Positions 7,518-16,193 of a DNA stretch of 33,683 bases are shown here, in pieces. Position numbers and translations under genes: made by a program. The DNA is from Legionellaceae bacterium (GTDB lineage Bacteria > Pseudomonadota > Gammaproteobacteria > Legionellales > Legionellaceae): the NCBI GenBank assembly GCA_947476305.1, contig CANJQE010000009.1, positions 1 through 33,683 of the forward strand. Reading direction: 5' to 3'. The stretch's first letter is position 1; each line of letters begins with the position of its first letter. The notes beneath the pieces were generated by a model. That model did not search any database. It was not told where the DNA came from and worked only from the letters and a program-made list of their open reading frames with translations.

Positions 7518-8429
7518 ATGATGCGTATAGGTGAATTAATTTTAAATCAAAGTAAAAAGGGGCTTGAAAATAAGCGCTATGCAATTCTTTGCGCCGCTAT
7601 ATTAGCTATAGTCCCATTTGCTTCTTGGCTATCTGTTGCTTTAGTCGTGTTAGTTACTTTGAGAAAAGGGGGTAAATCAGGTTTTGAGGTACTTTTCCCT
7701 GCCTTAATAATTCACTCTGTGCCATTAATGATGTTAGTGCCCGTAGAAAGCGCCTTAATCAATACATTGATTGCCTATTTACCTTGTTATTTTGCTGCAT
7801 TAGTTTTACGTAAAAATGCGAATTGGCAGGCCGTTGCAGGCGTCTTTTTTTTACAAGCATTAATAGCATTTGTGCTCGTTCAATTATTACTACCTAATTT
7901 TGCTGTTATTCAATTTACTCATTTTAAAGCGATGTTGTCTCATTATGAAGAGTACAAACAGTTTATTGAAAATAGTATGCAAGGTATAAATTCCTTGAAT
8001 TTAGCACAACTATTTTTTGGCGCTCAAATATTAAGTGTGTTTGCCTCAGCACTTATTTCATTGTTTTTTGCGCGTTTTATTCAAGCTCAATTATTTGTTC
8101 CTGGTGGCTTAAAAGTAGAGTTATCTGATTTTCGTGGAGGCAAGTTAGCCTTTTTAGTGCTAGCAGCCATTTCAATAGCTTCTTATTATGAATCAGCTTT
8201 TGCTATAAATCTATTGCCCTTAGTTTTAAGCTATTTTTTATTGTCAGGTTTTAATTTAAGCTATTTTGTTTTAGCGCGTAAATGGCATTTAAAAGTGGTT
8301 ATTTTATTATTTTTATTAATAATGTTTAAACCCACACTTATGTTATTTGCATTCATTATTTTTGGTTTATTGGATAGTTTATTTAATTTTCGATTATATC
8401 TCCCAAGACGTGCGAGAGAATCAATTTAA
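7518..8429 (+). CDS. Polytopic membrane protein inside the ribosomal operon (DUF2232-like)
   Basis: A 303-aa, strongly hydrophobic protein with about eight predicted membrane segments, starting 11 nt after rpsR and ending 11 nt before rplI. Its position between rpsR and rplI and its size resemble the DUF2232 (YybS-like) membrane proteins found at this place in several gamma-proteobacteria; the family assignment is from context and hydropathy. No catalytic motif is visible. Function is unknown. The start could be ATG 7518 or ATG 7521. No strong ribosome-binding site is seen, so translation may depend on coupling to rpsR. Confidence 0.75.
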   Translation: MMRIGELILNQSKKGLENKRYAILCAAILAIVPFASWLSVALVVLVTLRKGGKSGFEVLFPALIIHSVPLMMLVPVESALINTLIAYLPCYFAALVLRKNANWQAVAGVFFLQALIAFVLVQLLLPNFAVIQFTHFKAMLSHYEEYKQFIENSMQGINSLNLAQLFFGAQILSVFASALISLFFARFIQAQLFVPGGLKVELSDFRGGKLAFLVLAAISIASYYESAFAINLLPLVLSYFLLSGFNLSYFVLARKWHLKVVILLFLLIMFKPTLMLFAFIIFGLLDSLFNFRLYLPRRARESI

Positions 8430-8440
8430 GGGGTTTTAAG

Positions 8441-8890
8441 ATGGAAGTTATCTTATTAGAAAAAGTTCGTAATTTAGGTAATTTAGGGGATAAAGTTAAC
8501 GTAAAATCAGGTTATGGTCGTAACTATTTAATCCCACAAAATAAAGCAGTTTTTGCTACGGTAAAAAGTATTGAGCAATTTGAACAAAGACGCGCAGAAC
8601 TTGAGAAAAAAGCCCAACAAAGTCTTTCTGGTGCTGAACAACGCGCTGCTAAATTGAACGATACAACTTTAGTAGTTAGCGCTATGGCTAGTGACGAAGG
8701 TAAATTATATGGTTCAGTTGGCGTTAATGAGATTAAAGATGCATTAATTGCAAAAGGCATCGAAGTAAGTAAGCGTGAAATCGTAATGCCTGAAGGTCCT
8801 TTACATTCTATTGGTAATTTTGTTGTTGAAGTTCATGTGCATAGCGATGTATTTGCTCACTTACAACTTGAAATTGTTCCTTCTAAATAA
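8441..8890 (+). CDS. rplI: 50S ribosomal protein L9
   Basis: A 149-aa protein with the typical start [19 protein letters not shown] and the GYGRNYLIP segment of the N-terminal rRNA-binding domain. A long helical linker (about residues 42-75, rich in E/K/A/Q) joins the C-terminal domain, which includes [10 protein letters not shown]. The length matches E. coli L9 exactly. AAGGGG lies 8 nt upstream of the ATG. It is the last gene of the operon, followed by a terminator. Confidence 0.97.
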   Translation: MEVILLEKVRNLGNLGDKVNVKSGYGRNYLIPQNKAVFATVKSIEQFEQRRAELEKKAQQSLSGAEQRAAKLNDTTLVVSAMASDEGKLYGSVGVNEIKDALIAKGIEVSKREIVMPEGPLHSIGNFVVEVHVHSDVFAHLQLEIVPSK

Positions 8891-8926
8891 AGTAAGCTTA
8901 ATTTACTTTTATTTCTATATTTATAT

Positions 8927-8977
8927 AAAGAGTTTTGAAGTCTAAATTTAGAATGACTTTAAAGCTCTTTTTTTTTT
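8927..8977 (+). terminator. Rho-independent terminator of the rpsF-rplI operon
   Basis: The arms AAAGAGTTTTGAAGTC (8927-8942) and GACTTTAAAGCTCTTT (8955-8970) pair over 16 positions with two G-U wobbles, followed by a run of ten T (8968-8977). A weaker AT-rich hairpin (AAAGTAA/TTACTTT, about 8890-8910) precedes it. Confidence 0.85.
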
Positions 8978-9068
8978 ATCCCAAAAATATCTTTACGATC
9001 CCCCTAAATAATTTACATTTTTTTAACACTTTAATTGTATTTAATTTGTTCAAAATGACAATAATGTG

Positions 9069-9097
9069 TTGATAGTTTTGTTCCTGGTGTATATAAT
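9069..9097 (+). promoter_or_regulatory. Near-consensus sigma70 promoter of the 769-aa orphan gene
   Basis: TTGATA (9069-9074), a 17-bp spacer and a perfect TATAAT (9092-9097). Transcription would start near 9104, with a short leader of about 24 nt that contains the TTGAGG ribosome-binding site. Confidence 0.8.
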
Positions 9098-9127
9098 AAG
9101 AACACTAATAACTATTGAGGTAACATT

Positions 9128-11437
9128 ATGCCAACTATTACTCCACAAAATATTAAATCGCAACTTGATACTTTGGAGAAATTAGGGACAGCTATATTAA
9201 AATGGACTAAAGATTTAGACTCAGCTAAAGCAGCTAAAACTAGTTTAGCCAAATTCCAAGAGCTCAGTGTAGCTATAGCTACTTACATACACGCTCAACT
9301 TTCCACAACTACTAATGAGAAAAAAGGGGCATTATTAGCTTCTTATCGCGATAGACTTAATGATATAAAAAGAGATTGCCCTACTAAAGGTTTAACTAAA
9401 GCGATCACTCAGAGAATAGAAGCATTAGAAGCAACAAAACTTAGCCTGGATAATGCTAAGAAGAAAGAAACGGATCAAAATAAAACTGCACTTGCCGAAG
9501 TTAAAAGACTATTGCCTCTTGTTGTTGCAACTGTTCAAGCTTATGAAAAAGCTCGTTTAGAAGATAAAAGCTCACTTCTTGCCCAACTTAGACAAGAAAG
9601 AGAGTTGTTAAACACACATATTGCTTTGTTAAGTGACAAAAGCACCTATCCTAAACAAGTACATGACTTAGCACATCAGGTTAATCTACGTTCTGATGTC
9701 TTAGCTAAAGAAGAAGAACAACTAAAAATTATTATTTCAGGAACTGCGAAACAAGCAGAAGTAGCTGTTGATCAAATGACTGTCAATGAACAAATCTTAG
9801 CAATTGCTCCACTACCAGTTCAAACCGCAATTAAGAAATTAATAGCGGAAATTACTTCTACAGATTTACAAAGATTGCTTACTGGTGCTGATGATTCTGA
9901 AGAAACATCATTGGTAGCTTATGCTGCAGGTCAAATTATTGCCGTAACTGGTAGAAACAGCGCAATTGGGAAAGAGTTGGTACTAATTTCTAGCTTACCT
10001 CAAGACCAGCAATTAGAAATAATTACTGCTTTAATTAGTGGTCAAGATAATAAGGGTGTTCTTGCTACAGTAGGACAAAGTACACAAATGGCTCTAACTG
10101 CGGCAATAATTAATCAATTAGCACTCAATGCTAAAATAGATAAAAAAGATCAAGTGGCTATACAAGACTTTTCTAAAAGCTTAGTTTCAAATATGGCCCG
10201 AGTTGAGCGTGGTGAAGCGACCCACTTGTCTGTATTAGTCGAAGTAGAGAATTATCTCGGCCAAAAAGAAATTCGTGGTTTTCACATTGATCTTCAAGCT
10301 TTAAGACATAATGCAGTAGATTTATCTGCTTTAATGGCATTAGAGTTACTCAAAATTGGAGCAAAGGCTAATACTCCAATCGTAACTGCATTTACTGATC
10401 TACCTCAAGTTGGCGCTCTACTACAACTTCAGGGTCGAGCTACTTCAACTTTAACGCTTGGCGGAAGAAGTTTACAACAACTTACTAATGATGTATTAGA
10501 TAATACCTCCACCATAAAACAGCTTACAGGTGGCGAAATAACTGATGTTTCTGAAGGTGCATTAGTAGCAGCAACAAAATATAGTACTTCGATAGTAAGA
10601 GTCAGTTCAGGCTTAGGCAAACACAATGCTAGTCCTAAACTTGAGGGCAATCTTGTTTTTGATGTCTTAAGAGCTTTAGCGATTCTGAATTTAACTGTTC
10701 AAGCGACTGTAATCAATGCGGTTTCAAAACAAGGTTTAGGAATAACTCCTCTCATTGGTAATGCCCCAAGATTAATGATTGAAGGGATTTATCCAAGATT
10801 AATGATTGAACCAAATAATCTTGTTGCTGTAGCTGCTGCTGATCAGCGCGGAATTGAGAGCGTCCCAAGACCATTACCAATAACTGATAAAGATGCGGTA
10901 GTAGAAGTTAATGCTCCTCAAAAACCTATTGAGTATATAAAAGATGAGCAATTAATAACTAATTTTAATACAGCCTTAGACAAACTAAAATCTTTGCATG
11001 ATTCATTAAGTGCAAAATACTGTAAAAATACTGATAAGCAATACATTGTTGTTGCTAATGCACGTTTAATTGAGGCTTTAGATAGTGCATTGGTCCAGTA
11101 TAACAAATTTGGAGATCGTACGGAGTTCCAAAAGGCTTGTGAAGCTGCTATTAATCCATTAAAAACTGTTTATAACACTCATAGAGATGGTAAAGTGAAA
11201 CAGTTTTTTGGTGCAATTGCAGAGGCCTTAAATAACGTATGGAACGCGATCTTTGGAAGTGCTGAAAGCAAGCAAACCAAAGCTAGTTTAGTAAGCTTCT
11301 TTAATTCAAATGAGCGTACTACTAAATCCGCAAATGTACTGTTTTCATTTAAAATGGATTTAGATAAGGCATTTGGATTAATCGGAGTTCATGAAAGTCT
11401 AGATCAAGATTTAGAAAATCGTTCTCAAATTAAATAA
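9128..11437 (+). CDS. 769-aa protein of unknown function, candidate Dot/Icm effector
   Basis: I do not recognise this protein. It is soluble, without a signal peptide or clear membrane segment. The N-terminal third (about 1-210) is largely helical and coiled-coil-like, rich in K, A, L and E. The middle (about 220-560) is richer in A, L, V, T and G. The C-terminal part (about 600-769) is helical and ends in a polar acidic stretch (HESLDQDLENRSQIK). A 9-residue tandem duplication gives PRLMIE twice near residues 547-561. The gene is single, with its own strong promoter and terminator. Such a layout and an acidic C-terminus are common among Legionella effectors, but no enzymatic motif is visible, so this is only a hypothesis. 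GAGG lies 7 nt before the ATG. Confidence 0.85.
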   Translation: MPTITPQNIKSQLDTLEKLGTAILKWTKDLDSAKAAKTSLAKFQELSVAIATYIHAQLSTTTNEKKGALLASYRDRLNDIKRDCPTKGLTKAITQRIEALEATKLSLDNAKKKETDQNKTALAEVKRLLPLVVATVQAYEKARLEDKSSLLAQLRQERELLNTHIALLSDKSTYPKQVHDLAHQVNLRSDVLAKEEEQLKIIISGTAKQAEVAVDQMTVNEQILAIAPLPVQTAIKKLIAEITSTDLQRLLTGADDSEETSLVAYAAGQIIAVTGRNSAIGKELVLISSLPQDQQLEIITALISGQDNKGVLATVGQSTQMALTAAIINQLALNAKIDKKDQVAIQDFSKSLVSNMARVERGEATHLSVLVEVENYLGQKEIRGFHIDLQALRHNAVDLSALMALELLKIGAKANTPIVTAFTDLPQVGALLQLQGRATSTLTLGGRSLQQLTNDVLDNTSTIKQLTGGEITDVSEGALVAATKYSTSIVRVSSGLGKHNASPKLEGNLVFDVLRALAILNLTVQATVINAVSKQGLGITPLIGNAPRLMIEGIYPRLMIEPNNLVAVAAADQRGIESVPRPLPITDKDAVVEVNAPQKPIEYIKDEQLITNFNTALDKLKSLHDSLSAKYCKNTDKQYIVVANARLIEALDSALVQYNKFGDRTEFQKACEAAINPLKTVYNTHRDGKVKQFFGAIAEALNNVWNAIFGSAESKQTKASLVSFFNSNERTTKSANVLFSFKMDLDKAFGLIGVHESLDQDLENRSQIK
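10766..10810 (+). repeat. 27-bp tandem duplication inside the 769-aa gene
   Basis: CCAAGATTAATGATTGAA occurs at 10766-10783 and again at 10793-10810, a 27-bp (9-codon) offset that encodes PRLMIE twice with GIY between the copies. The identical third-codon bases suggest a recent duplication. Confidence 0.85.
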
Positions 11438-11454
11438 TTGTTTTAGTACTCTTT

Positions 11455-11485
11455 AAATAAGGCCTCTATATGAGGCCTTATTTAT
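11455..11485. terminator. Bidirectional terminator between the orphan gene and the redoxin gene
   Basis: A perfect 12-bp stem, AAATAAGGCCTC (11455-11466) and GAGGCCTTATTT (11472-11483), with a 5-nt TATAT loop. It lies between convergent genes and is flanked by A- and T-rich sequence on both sides, so it can stop transcription from either. Confidence 0.85.
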
Positions 11486-11501
11486 TCCTTCGTTTAGTAT
11501 C

Positions 11502-12056
11502 TTATTTCCATTTAATATTACATCCCAAACTTGGTTTTTGCGTAAAATCTAGAGGCTTATTTTTTAATAAACATTCCAATGCTTGGCGCAATGATTCACC
11601 CGTGACAGGAATAGCGTTCCCTGGCCGTGAATCATCCAATTGGCCTCTGTATATCAAGGTGTGATTCTCATCAAATAAGAAAAAATCAGGTGTGCATGCC
11701 GCTTGATAAGCCTTAGCGACCTCTTGAGTCTCATCATAGAGATAGGGAAAAGAATACTGTTCTTGATGAGCCGTTAATTTCATGTTTTCTGGCGAATCAT
11801 CTGGATAATTCATTACATCATTAGAGTTGATTGCTAAAAATGAAATTCCTTGTGGGATATAGTCATTGGCTAGGCGAGTTAGCTCCTGATTTATGTGTTT
11901 TACATAGGGACAATGATTACAGATAAAAAAAATGAGTATTGCTTTATATTCCGATTCTTTATTAAACTGTAGTATTTTTCCTGTTCTAACATTTTCCAAC
12001 TCAAAGTAAGGTGCTTTTGTGCCTAAAGCTATCATAGTAGAGGGGGTTTTACTCAT
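11502..12056 (-). CDS. Thioredoxin-fold redoxin (peroxiredoxin-like) protein
   Basis: A 184-aa cytosolic protein of the AhpC/TSA-redoxin group, closest by pattern to the PRX_like1 type of uncharacterised thioredoxin-like proteins. The N-terminus has GTKAPYFELENV, typical of redoxins. The active-site motif is Cys46-Asn-His-Cys49 followed by PYVKHIN. The cis-Pro region reads AACTPDFFLFD and adds a third cysteine. The C-terminus ends in GCNIKWK. It probably reduces a disulfide or peroxide, but the partner is unknown. There is no signal peptide. It ends just past the bidirectional terminator and stands apart from the pcs operon upstream, separated by a palindromic repeat. Confidence 0.85.
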   Translation of the reverse strand: MSKTPSTMIALGTKAPYFELENVRTGKILQFNKESEYKAILIFFICNHCPYVKHINQELTRLANDYIPQGISFLAINSNDVMNYPDDSPENMKLTAHQEQYSFPYLYDETQEVAKAYQAACTPDFFLFDENHTLIYRGQLDDSRPGNAIPVTGESLRQALECLLKNKPLDFTQKPSLGCNIKWK

Positions 12057-12100
12057 TTCAATCCTATTATTTCTTATGTTAGAGATACAAAAATTCTAAG

Positions 12101-12188
12101 GTAGCCTTGAAGAAGCGAAGCGTAATCAAGGATTTAAAAGTTAATATCTGGAGAAAACCTTGATTACGCTTCGCTGCATCAAGACTAC
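12101..12188. repeat. Long imperfect inverted repeat, GTAGCC family
   Basis: The arms 12101-12131 and 12158-12188 are 31 bp each with three mismatches, and enclose a 26-bp loop. They carry GTAGCCTTGA outside and GCGAAGCGTAATCAAGG inside. The outer sequence matches the palindrome at 21173-21220 (GTAGCCTTGATGCAGCG). The element lies between the membrane-protein gene and the redoxin gene, both on the minus strand, and its transcript would fold into a long hairpin. Confidence 0.85.
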
Positions 12189-12244
12189 GCGTAAACCTAA
12201 AAAGATTATTTTAATCTCCCTACGGAAAAATTTAAATATTTAAA

Positions 12245-12763
12245 TCACATAGTAGCGACAATGATATGATAAAGCGCCAATGAAGCAAAAATAGTATTTA
12301 AAATAGCCCATAAATAAGAAGCAGTCTGACCTTTATAACCTCTATAATAGGCATATAAAGCAATGAATAAACCTCCAAAGAAAAATATCCATTGATTATT
12401 AGACGCTAGACCTACTGAGAGTAAGGCAATTCCTAGAACGCCTATCAATAGAAAAAAAATATTACTTTTTTGTCCTATCATTGAATACACAATTAAAAGC
12501 TGAAGGCATAGAAGTACTGGTAAAGCAAACTGTGTATAAGGACCACTACCGAACAGTATGGCTAGGTGACCAGCTATTAAAATAAGTTGAAGGGCGATAA
12601 AATAAACTAATTTATAATAAATTGCCGTAGTCAATAATGCTAAGGAACCAATAATATAAAAAAATTGAGGTTCTTGGCTTTGAAATAAGTACCCGTACAA
12701 AGAAATACAGGCACCTATAATTCCCAGAGTTGTGTAGATATAACTAGTTGACTGGGAGCTCAT
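12245..12763 (-). CDS. Polytopic membrane protein of unknown function
   Basis: The ATG at 12763 was chosen because it follows the stop of the upstream gene by one base; an in-frame ATG at 12811 would overlap that gene by 47 nt. The 172-aa product has about six to eight short hydrophobic segments, beginning at TTLGIIGACISLYGYLF, and a C-terminal loop YAYYRGYKGQTAS before the last helices. I do not recognise a family. It is the third gene of a probable operon after pcs and the secreted cysteine protein, which suggests an envelope role. Confidence 0.7.
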   Translation of the reverse strand: MSSQSTSYIYTTLGIIGACISLYGYLFQSQEPQFFYIIGSLALLTTAIYYKLVYFIALQLILIAGHLAILFGSGPYTQFALPVLLCLQLLIVYSMIGQKSNIFFLLIGVLGIALLSVGLASNNQWIFFFGGLFIALYAYYRGYKGQTASYLWAILNTIFASLALYHIIVATM

Positions 12764-12764
12764 A

Positions 12765-13253
12765 TTACCACTTGAGGTAAATGCCTTTGGCAACAGAGTC
12801 TTGTATAACATTAGCTTGAGTTTTATTAACTGAAATCCAATAGTTACCCATATTGCTCAAAGCAAAGCGTACTCGAGGATATTGGCATACTTCAAGTACA
12901 TCCCTACAATCAACTAAAGAGGTATTTTCATCTATGCGTTTGTAACATTTAAAATTCACATTTTTAACATCAGAAGCAAAAGCTGCCCACCCCATTGAAT
13001 CTAAAGAAGCAAGTAAAGGAGGACTCATAAATGCATCTGCAGTATCATGTCGCTCAAGCTCCACTTTACTTTCAGAACGATTTTGAATGAGATAGTAAGA
13101 CTGCTCGCCACTTTCATTGAGAATCAAATAATTTTGATCATAGCCAAATCCAGATACTTCACATCCTCTAGGAAAGGCAGAGGCTGCGTTAAGTGAATTA
13201 ACGAGAAGAGTAGAGACTAGTAATGATTTTGTAACTGAACTAAATAGGGACAT
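12765..13253 (-). CDS. Secreted protein with four cysteines, possibly EnhB-like
   Basis: Starting at ATG 13253, after GAGGAAATT, the product is 162 aa; the frame extends upstream to 13292 without support. A signal peptide covers about residues 1-25 (LLVSTLLVNSLNAASA). The mature part has Cys31, Cys103, Cys116 and Cys123, which could form two disulfides in the periplasm, and a C-terminus NYWISVNKTQANV...GIYLKW. It resembles, from memory, small Legionella exported proteins annotated EnhB (enhanced entry), but I could not check this. It lies 78 nt downstream of pcs and one base upstream of a membrane-protein gene. Confidence 0.75.
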   Translation of the reverse strand: MSLFSSVTKSLLVSTLLVNSLNAASAFPRGCEVSGFGYDQNYLILNESGEQSYYLIQNRSESKVELERHDTADAFMSPPLLASLDSMGWAAFASDVKNVNFKCYKRIDENTSLVDCRDVLEVCQYPRVRFALSNMGNYWISVNKTQANVIQDSVAKGIYLKW

Positions 13254-13331
13254 AATTTCCTCAAAACAAATTTTTATGGTTATTTTAATCATAAAAATTG
13301 TAAAGTCTATGCTGAGATGAAAAAAATAGGA

Positions 13332-14093
13332 TTATAACTCTTTATGAGCATTTATTTTAGCTTTAATTAAAGGATAATAAGTGCGATAAAAACTGATTAA
13401 TAAATATATTAAAATATACCCTAAAGATATAGTAAGGAATAAAGTGCTGGGTTCAGGATAGTAAATAAGGATCCCTAGAGAACTAATACCATATAAAGCA
13501 GAACAACAATGCATTAAATTTTTTAATATTTTAGAATCCGTTAAATAGTCCAATCGAGAAGGGTAAACATATTTTACTGGAACAAAAATTAAAATGGAAA
13601 AGAAGCTAAGTAGAATGGCATTGAACAGTGCTGAAGTATTAAATATGAACATATAAAATACAGTGATATTCCAATAACAGGGAAAGCCTTTAAAAAAATG
13701 GTCAGGAGTTTTTGCATCAGCCTGACAAAATTGATAAGCCGAAGTAATAGAAATAACAGAAATAAGTATAATGGTATACTCAGACGGCAGCATATCAGGC
13801 TTTACCAGCAAGAAAAAACAAGGAGTGACTACATAGTTCAAATAATCAACAATATTATCTAAAAGTGCCCCATCAACCTTGGGTATAAGCGTTTTAACAT
13901 CTACTAGACGCGCTAAACTCCCATCAACAGCATCAATGAATACGGTAATCGCCATAAACCATAAAGCCATTATATAGTTGTGTTGATAAATCATAGCCAA
14001 GGTAAAAATACCCAGACAAGCGGCACTAGCAGTAAATAAATGTACAGCCCATGCTGCTATATATCTAAGAGGGTGAATTTGTTTAGGCTTCAT
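13332..14093 (-). CDS. pcs: Phosphatidylcholine synthase (CDP-alcohol phosphatidyltransferase)
   Basis: An inner-membrane enzyme that joins CDP-diacylglycerol and free choline to phosphatidylcholine and CMP. The 253-aa product has about seven membrane segments. Its CDP-alcohol motif is Asp57-Gly-x2-Ala-Arg62, then twelve residues, Gly75-x3-Asp79-x3-Asp83; the twelve-residue spacing is typical of bacterial Pcs rather than of PgsA or PssA (eight). HFFKGFPCYWN further along is also characteristic. Choline would come from the host, which fits an intracellular bacterium. It is the first gene of a probable three-gene minus-strand operon. Its ribosome-binding site (GGAAT) is modest. Confidence 0.9.
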   Translation of the reverse strand: MKPKQIHPLRYIAAWAVHLFTASAACLGIFTLAMIYQHNYIMALWFMAITVFIDAVDGSLARLVDVKTLIPKVDGALLDNIVDYLNYVVTPCFFLLVKPDMLPSEYTIILISVISITSAYQFCQADAKTPDHFFKGFPCYWNITVFYMFIFNTSALFNAILLSFFSILIFVPVKYVYPSRLDYLTDSKILKNLMHCCSALYGISSLGILIYYPEPSTLFLTISLGYILIYLLISFYRTYYPLIKAKINAHKEL

Positions 14094-14281
14094 TAAGATT
14101 CCACAGTCAATTATAAATTAACATTTAATTTATAAGCTGTTCTTTTATAAGAAACAGCATAAAATATGAAAATAGTATCAACAATCAAAAGCAAAGTACA
14201 AGGTAAGTATCTCAATTTTAATAAATTAATCTATAAAATAGACTAAACTACTAGAACTTCTAATTTCTGATGGTGATAAGA

Positions 14282-15652
14282 ATGAAAATTCAGACGATTA
14301 ATCCAGCAAATGAACAAATATTAGCGACTTATGATTGTCTTAATGATAAAGAAATTCACCATAAACTCGAACAAGCACATCAAGCTTATTTATCATGGAA
14401 AAAAACTGATTTTGCTTTGCGTAAAAAATTGATGGCGCAAATGGCTCATTTATTGCGAGATCAGAGTGACGAGTTAGCCACATTAATGTCTTTAGAAATG
14501 GGTAAACCAATAATAGCTGGTAAAGCAGAAATTGAAAAATGTGCTCGTCTATGTGAGCATTATATTGACAAGGCGGAAGAGTATCTGGCACCGCGTATTA
14601 TTAAAACAGAAATGAAAACGGCTAAGGTCGTGCACCAGCCTTTGGGGATTGTATTTGGTATTATGCCTTGGAATTTTCCTTTTTGGCAGGTATTCCGTTT
14701 TTCTGTTCCTACTATCATGGCCGGAAATGGGGCAATTTTAAAGCATGCACCTATATCCACAGGTACTGGAAATAAAATTGAGGACTTATTTAAACAAGCG
14801 GGATTTCCTCCTTTTTTATTTCAACATTTGATCGTTGATAATGATGGTGCATCAAAAATTATTGAACATGAATCGGTAGTTGCAGTTACTTTAACAGGCA
14901 GTGAGCGGGCGGGTCGTAGCGTAGCGGCACAAGCAGGTAAAAATTTAAAAAAATCCGTTTTGGAATTAGGTGGATGCGATCCCTATCTTGTTTTAGAAGA
15001 TGCCGATTTAGATTTAGCGGCACAAAATATTGTAACTTCTCGTTTGAATAATACAGGGCAGGTTTGTATCGCTGCTAAAAGAGTCATTGTTATAAAGACT
15101 GTTGAACAACAGTTAATAGAAAAAATTATGCAGCAGATGTCCTCATTTATCATGGGAGATCCCTTGGACCCTAAAGTGAAACTAGGTCCTATGGCTAGAA
15201 AAGATCTTCTTGATATCTTGCAAATTCAAGTCGAAAAATCCATGAAACAAGGTGCTAAATTATTAGGTGGTGGTATAATTCCCAAAGGCATTGGATTCTA
15301 TTATCCGCCTACTTTATTAACTCATGTACAACCTGGAATGCCTGCTTTTGATGAAGAACTATTTGGTCCGGTCATAGCAATTTGTTCTGCTGAAAATGAG
15401 CGAGAAGCAATTATTCTTGCGAATATGGGGCAATATGGTTTAGGGGCAGCTGTGTTTACTAAAGATTTAAAACGAGGAGAACGCATTGCCACAGAAGAAA
15501 TTGAAGCGGGAGTATGTTTTGTGAATGCTCTAGTAGCATCTGATCCTCGTTTGCCCTTTGGTGGTATCAAACATTCGGGTTATGGTCGTGAGTTATCAAA
15601 AGAAGGTATATTAGAATTCGTAAATACTAAAACCATAGTAGTTAGTGATTAA
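14282..15652 (+). CDS. NAD(P)-dependent succinate-semialdehyde dehydrogenase-like aldehyde dehydrogenase
   Basis: An ALDH-superfamily enzyme, 456 aa from ATG 14282; ATG 14270 would add four residues, and neither start has a strong ribosome-binding site. Key blocks are the cofactor region PWNFPFWQVFR, the catalytic general base in LELGGCDPYLV, the nucleophile Cys262 in NTGQVCIAAKR, and the C-terminal EELFGPV and PFGGIKHSGYGREL. Overall length and motifs are nearest the Sad/YneI type of succinate-semialdehyde dehydrogenase, which makes succinate from the GABA product. The substrate remains inferred. The stop lies 3 nt before the L,D-transpeptidase gene, so the two are in one operon. Confidence 0.85.
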   Translation: MKIQTINPANEQILATYDCLNDKEIHHKLEQAHQAYLSWKKTDFALRKKLMAQMAHLLRDQSDELATLMSLEMGKPIIAGKAEIEKCARLCEHYIDKAEEYLAPRIIKTEMKTAKVVHQPLGIVFGIMPWNFPFWQVFRFSVPTIMAGNGAILKHAPISTGTGNKIEDLFKQAGFPPFLFQHLIVDNDGASKIIEHESVVAVTLTGSERAGRSVAAQAGKNLKKSVLELGGCDPYLVLEDADLDLAAQNIVTSRLNNTGQVCIAAKRVIVIKTVEQQLIEKIMQQMSSFIMGDPLDPKVKLGPMARKDLLDILQIQVEKSMKQGAKLLGGGIIPKGIGFYYPPTLLTHVQPGMPAFDEELFGPVIAICSAENEREAIILANMGQYGLGAAVFTKDLKRGERIATEEIEAGVCFVNALVASDPRLPFGGIKHSGYGRELSKEGILEFVNTKTIVVSD

Positions 15653-15655
15653 ATA

Positions 15656-16144
15656 ATGAATAAAAGCAATAAACTCATTTTTATATCCATTGAAGAGCAA
15701 AGCTTAAAGGCTTATGAAAACGATAATTTAGTTTTTATTTACTCGATTTCCACAGGAAAAAATGGGGTGGGTGAAAAGATAAATAGTGAATGCACCCCGC
15801 GTGGGTGGCATAAAATCTATTCCATCATTGGTTTAGAAAATCAAATTAATAGTGTCTTTGCTGCTAGAGAATGGACGGGTGAGATTTATTCTGAGGAATT
15901 AGCTCAAAGTAATCCAGGAAGAGATTGGATTTTAACAAGAATTTTACAACTAGAAGGTTTAGAGCCTGGTCGTAATAAAGGTGGTGATGTAGATAGTTTA
16001 AAAAGATATATCTACATTCATGGAACACCTGATTCAATTAAACTAGGTGTACCAGGCTCGCGTGGTTGCATTCGTGTACGAAATAATGAAATGATTGATT
16101 TAGCACAATGGGTCACGACAGATACTTTAGTATACATTCAATAA
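15656..16144 (+). CDS. L,D-transpeptidase (YkuD) catalytic domain without signal peptide
   Basis: A 162-aa protein that is almost entirely a YkuD domain. The catalytic motif is His122 (IHGTPD) with Cys138 in SRGCIRVRN. No signal peptide or membrane anchor is visible (start MNKSNKLIFISIEEQSLKAY), which is unusual because the substrate peptidoglycan is periplasmic. It may be exported by another route or act on cytosolic precursors. Compact forms of this kind are often annotated YbiS/ErfK-like. It starts 3 nt after the aldehyde dehydrogenase stop and lies 49 nt before the glutamate dehydrogenase gene. Confidence 0.85.
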   Translation: MNKSNKLIFISIEEQSLKAYENDNLVFIYSISTGKNGVGEKINSECTPRGWHKIYSIIGLENQINSVFAAREWTGEIYSEELAQSNPGRDWILTRILQLEGLEPGRNKGGDVDSLKRYIYIHGTPDSIKLGVPGSRGCIRVRNNEMIDLAQWVTTDTLVYIQ

Positions 16145-16193
16145 CATAAATAACTGAGGCCGTTAATATACGGCAACTGTATGGGGTCGACTA

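Noticed and set aside
12764-12811. Upstream ATG (12811) for the membrane protein
   Set aside because: It would overlap the preceding gene by 47 nt and add a polar segment; the ATG at 12763 directly follows the upstream stop.
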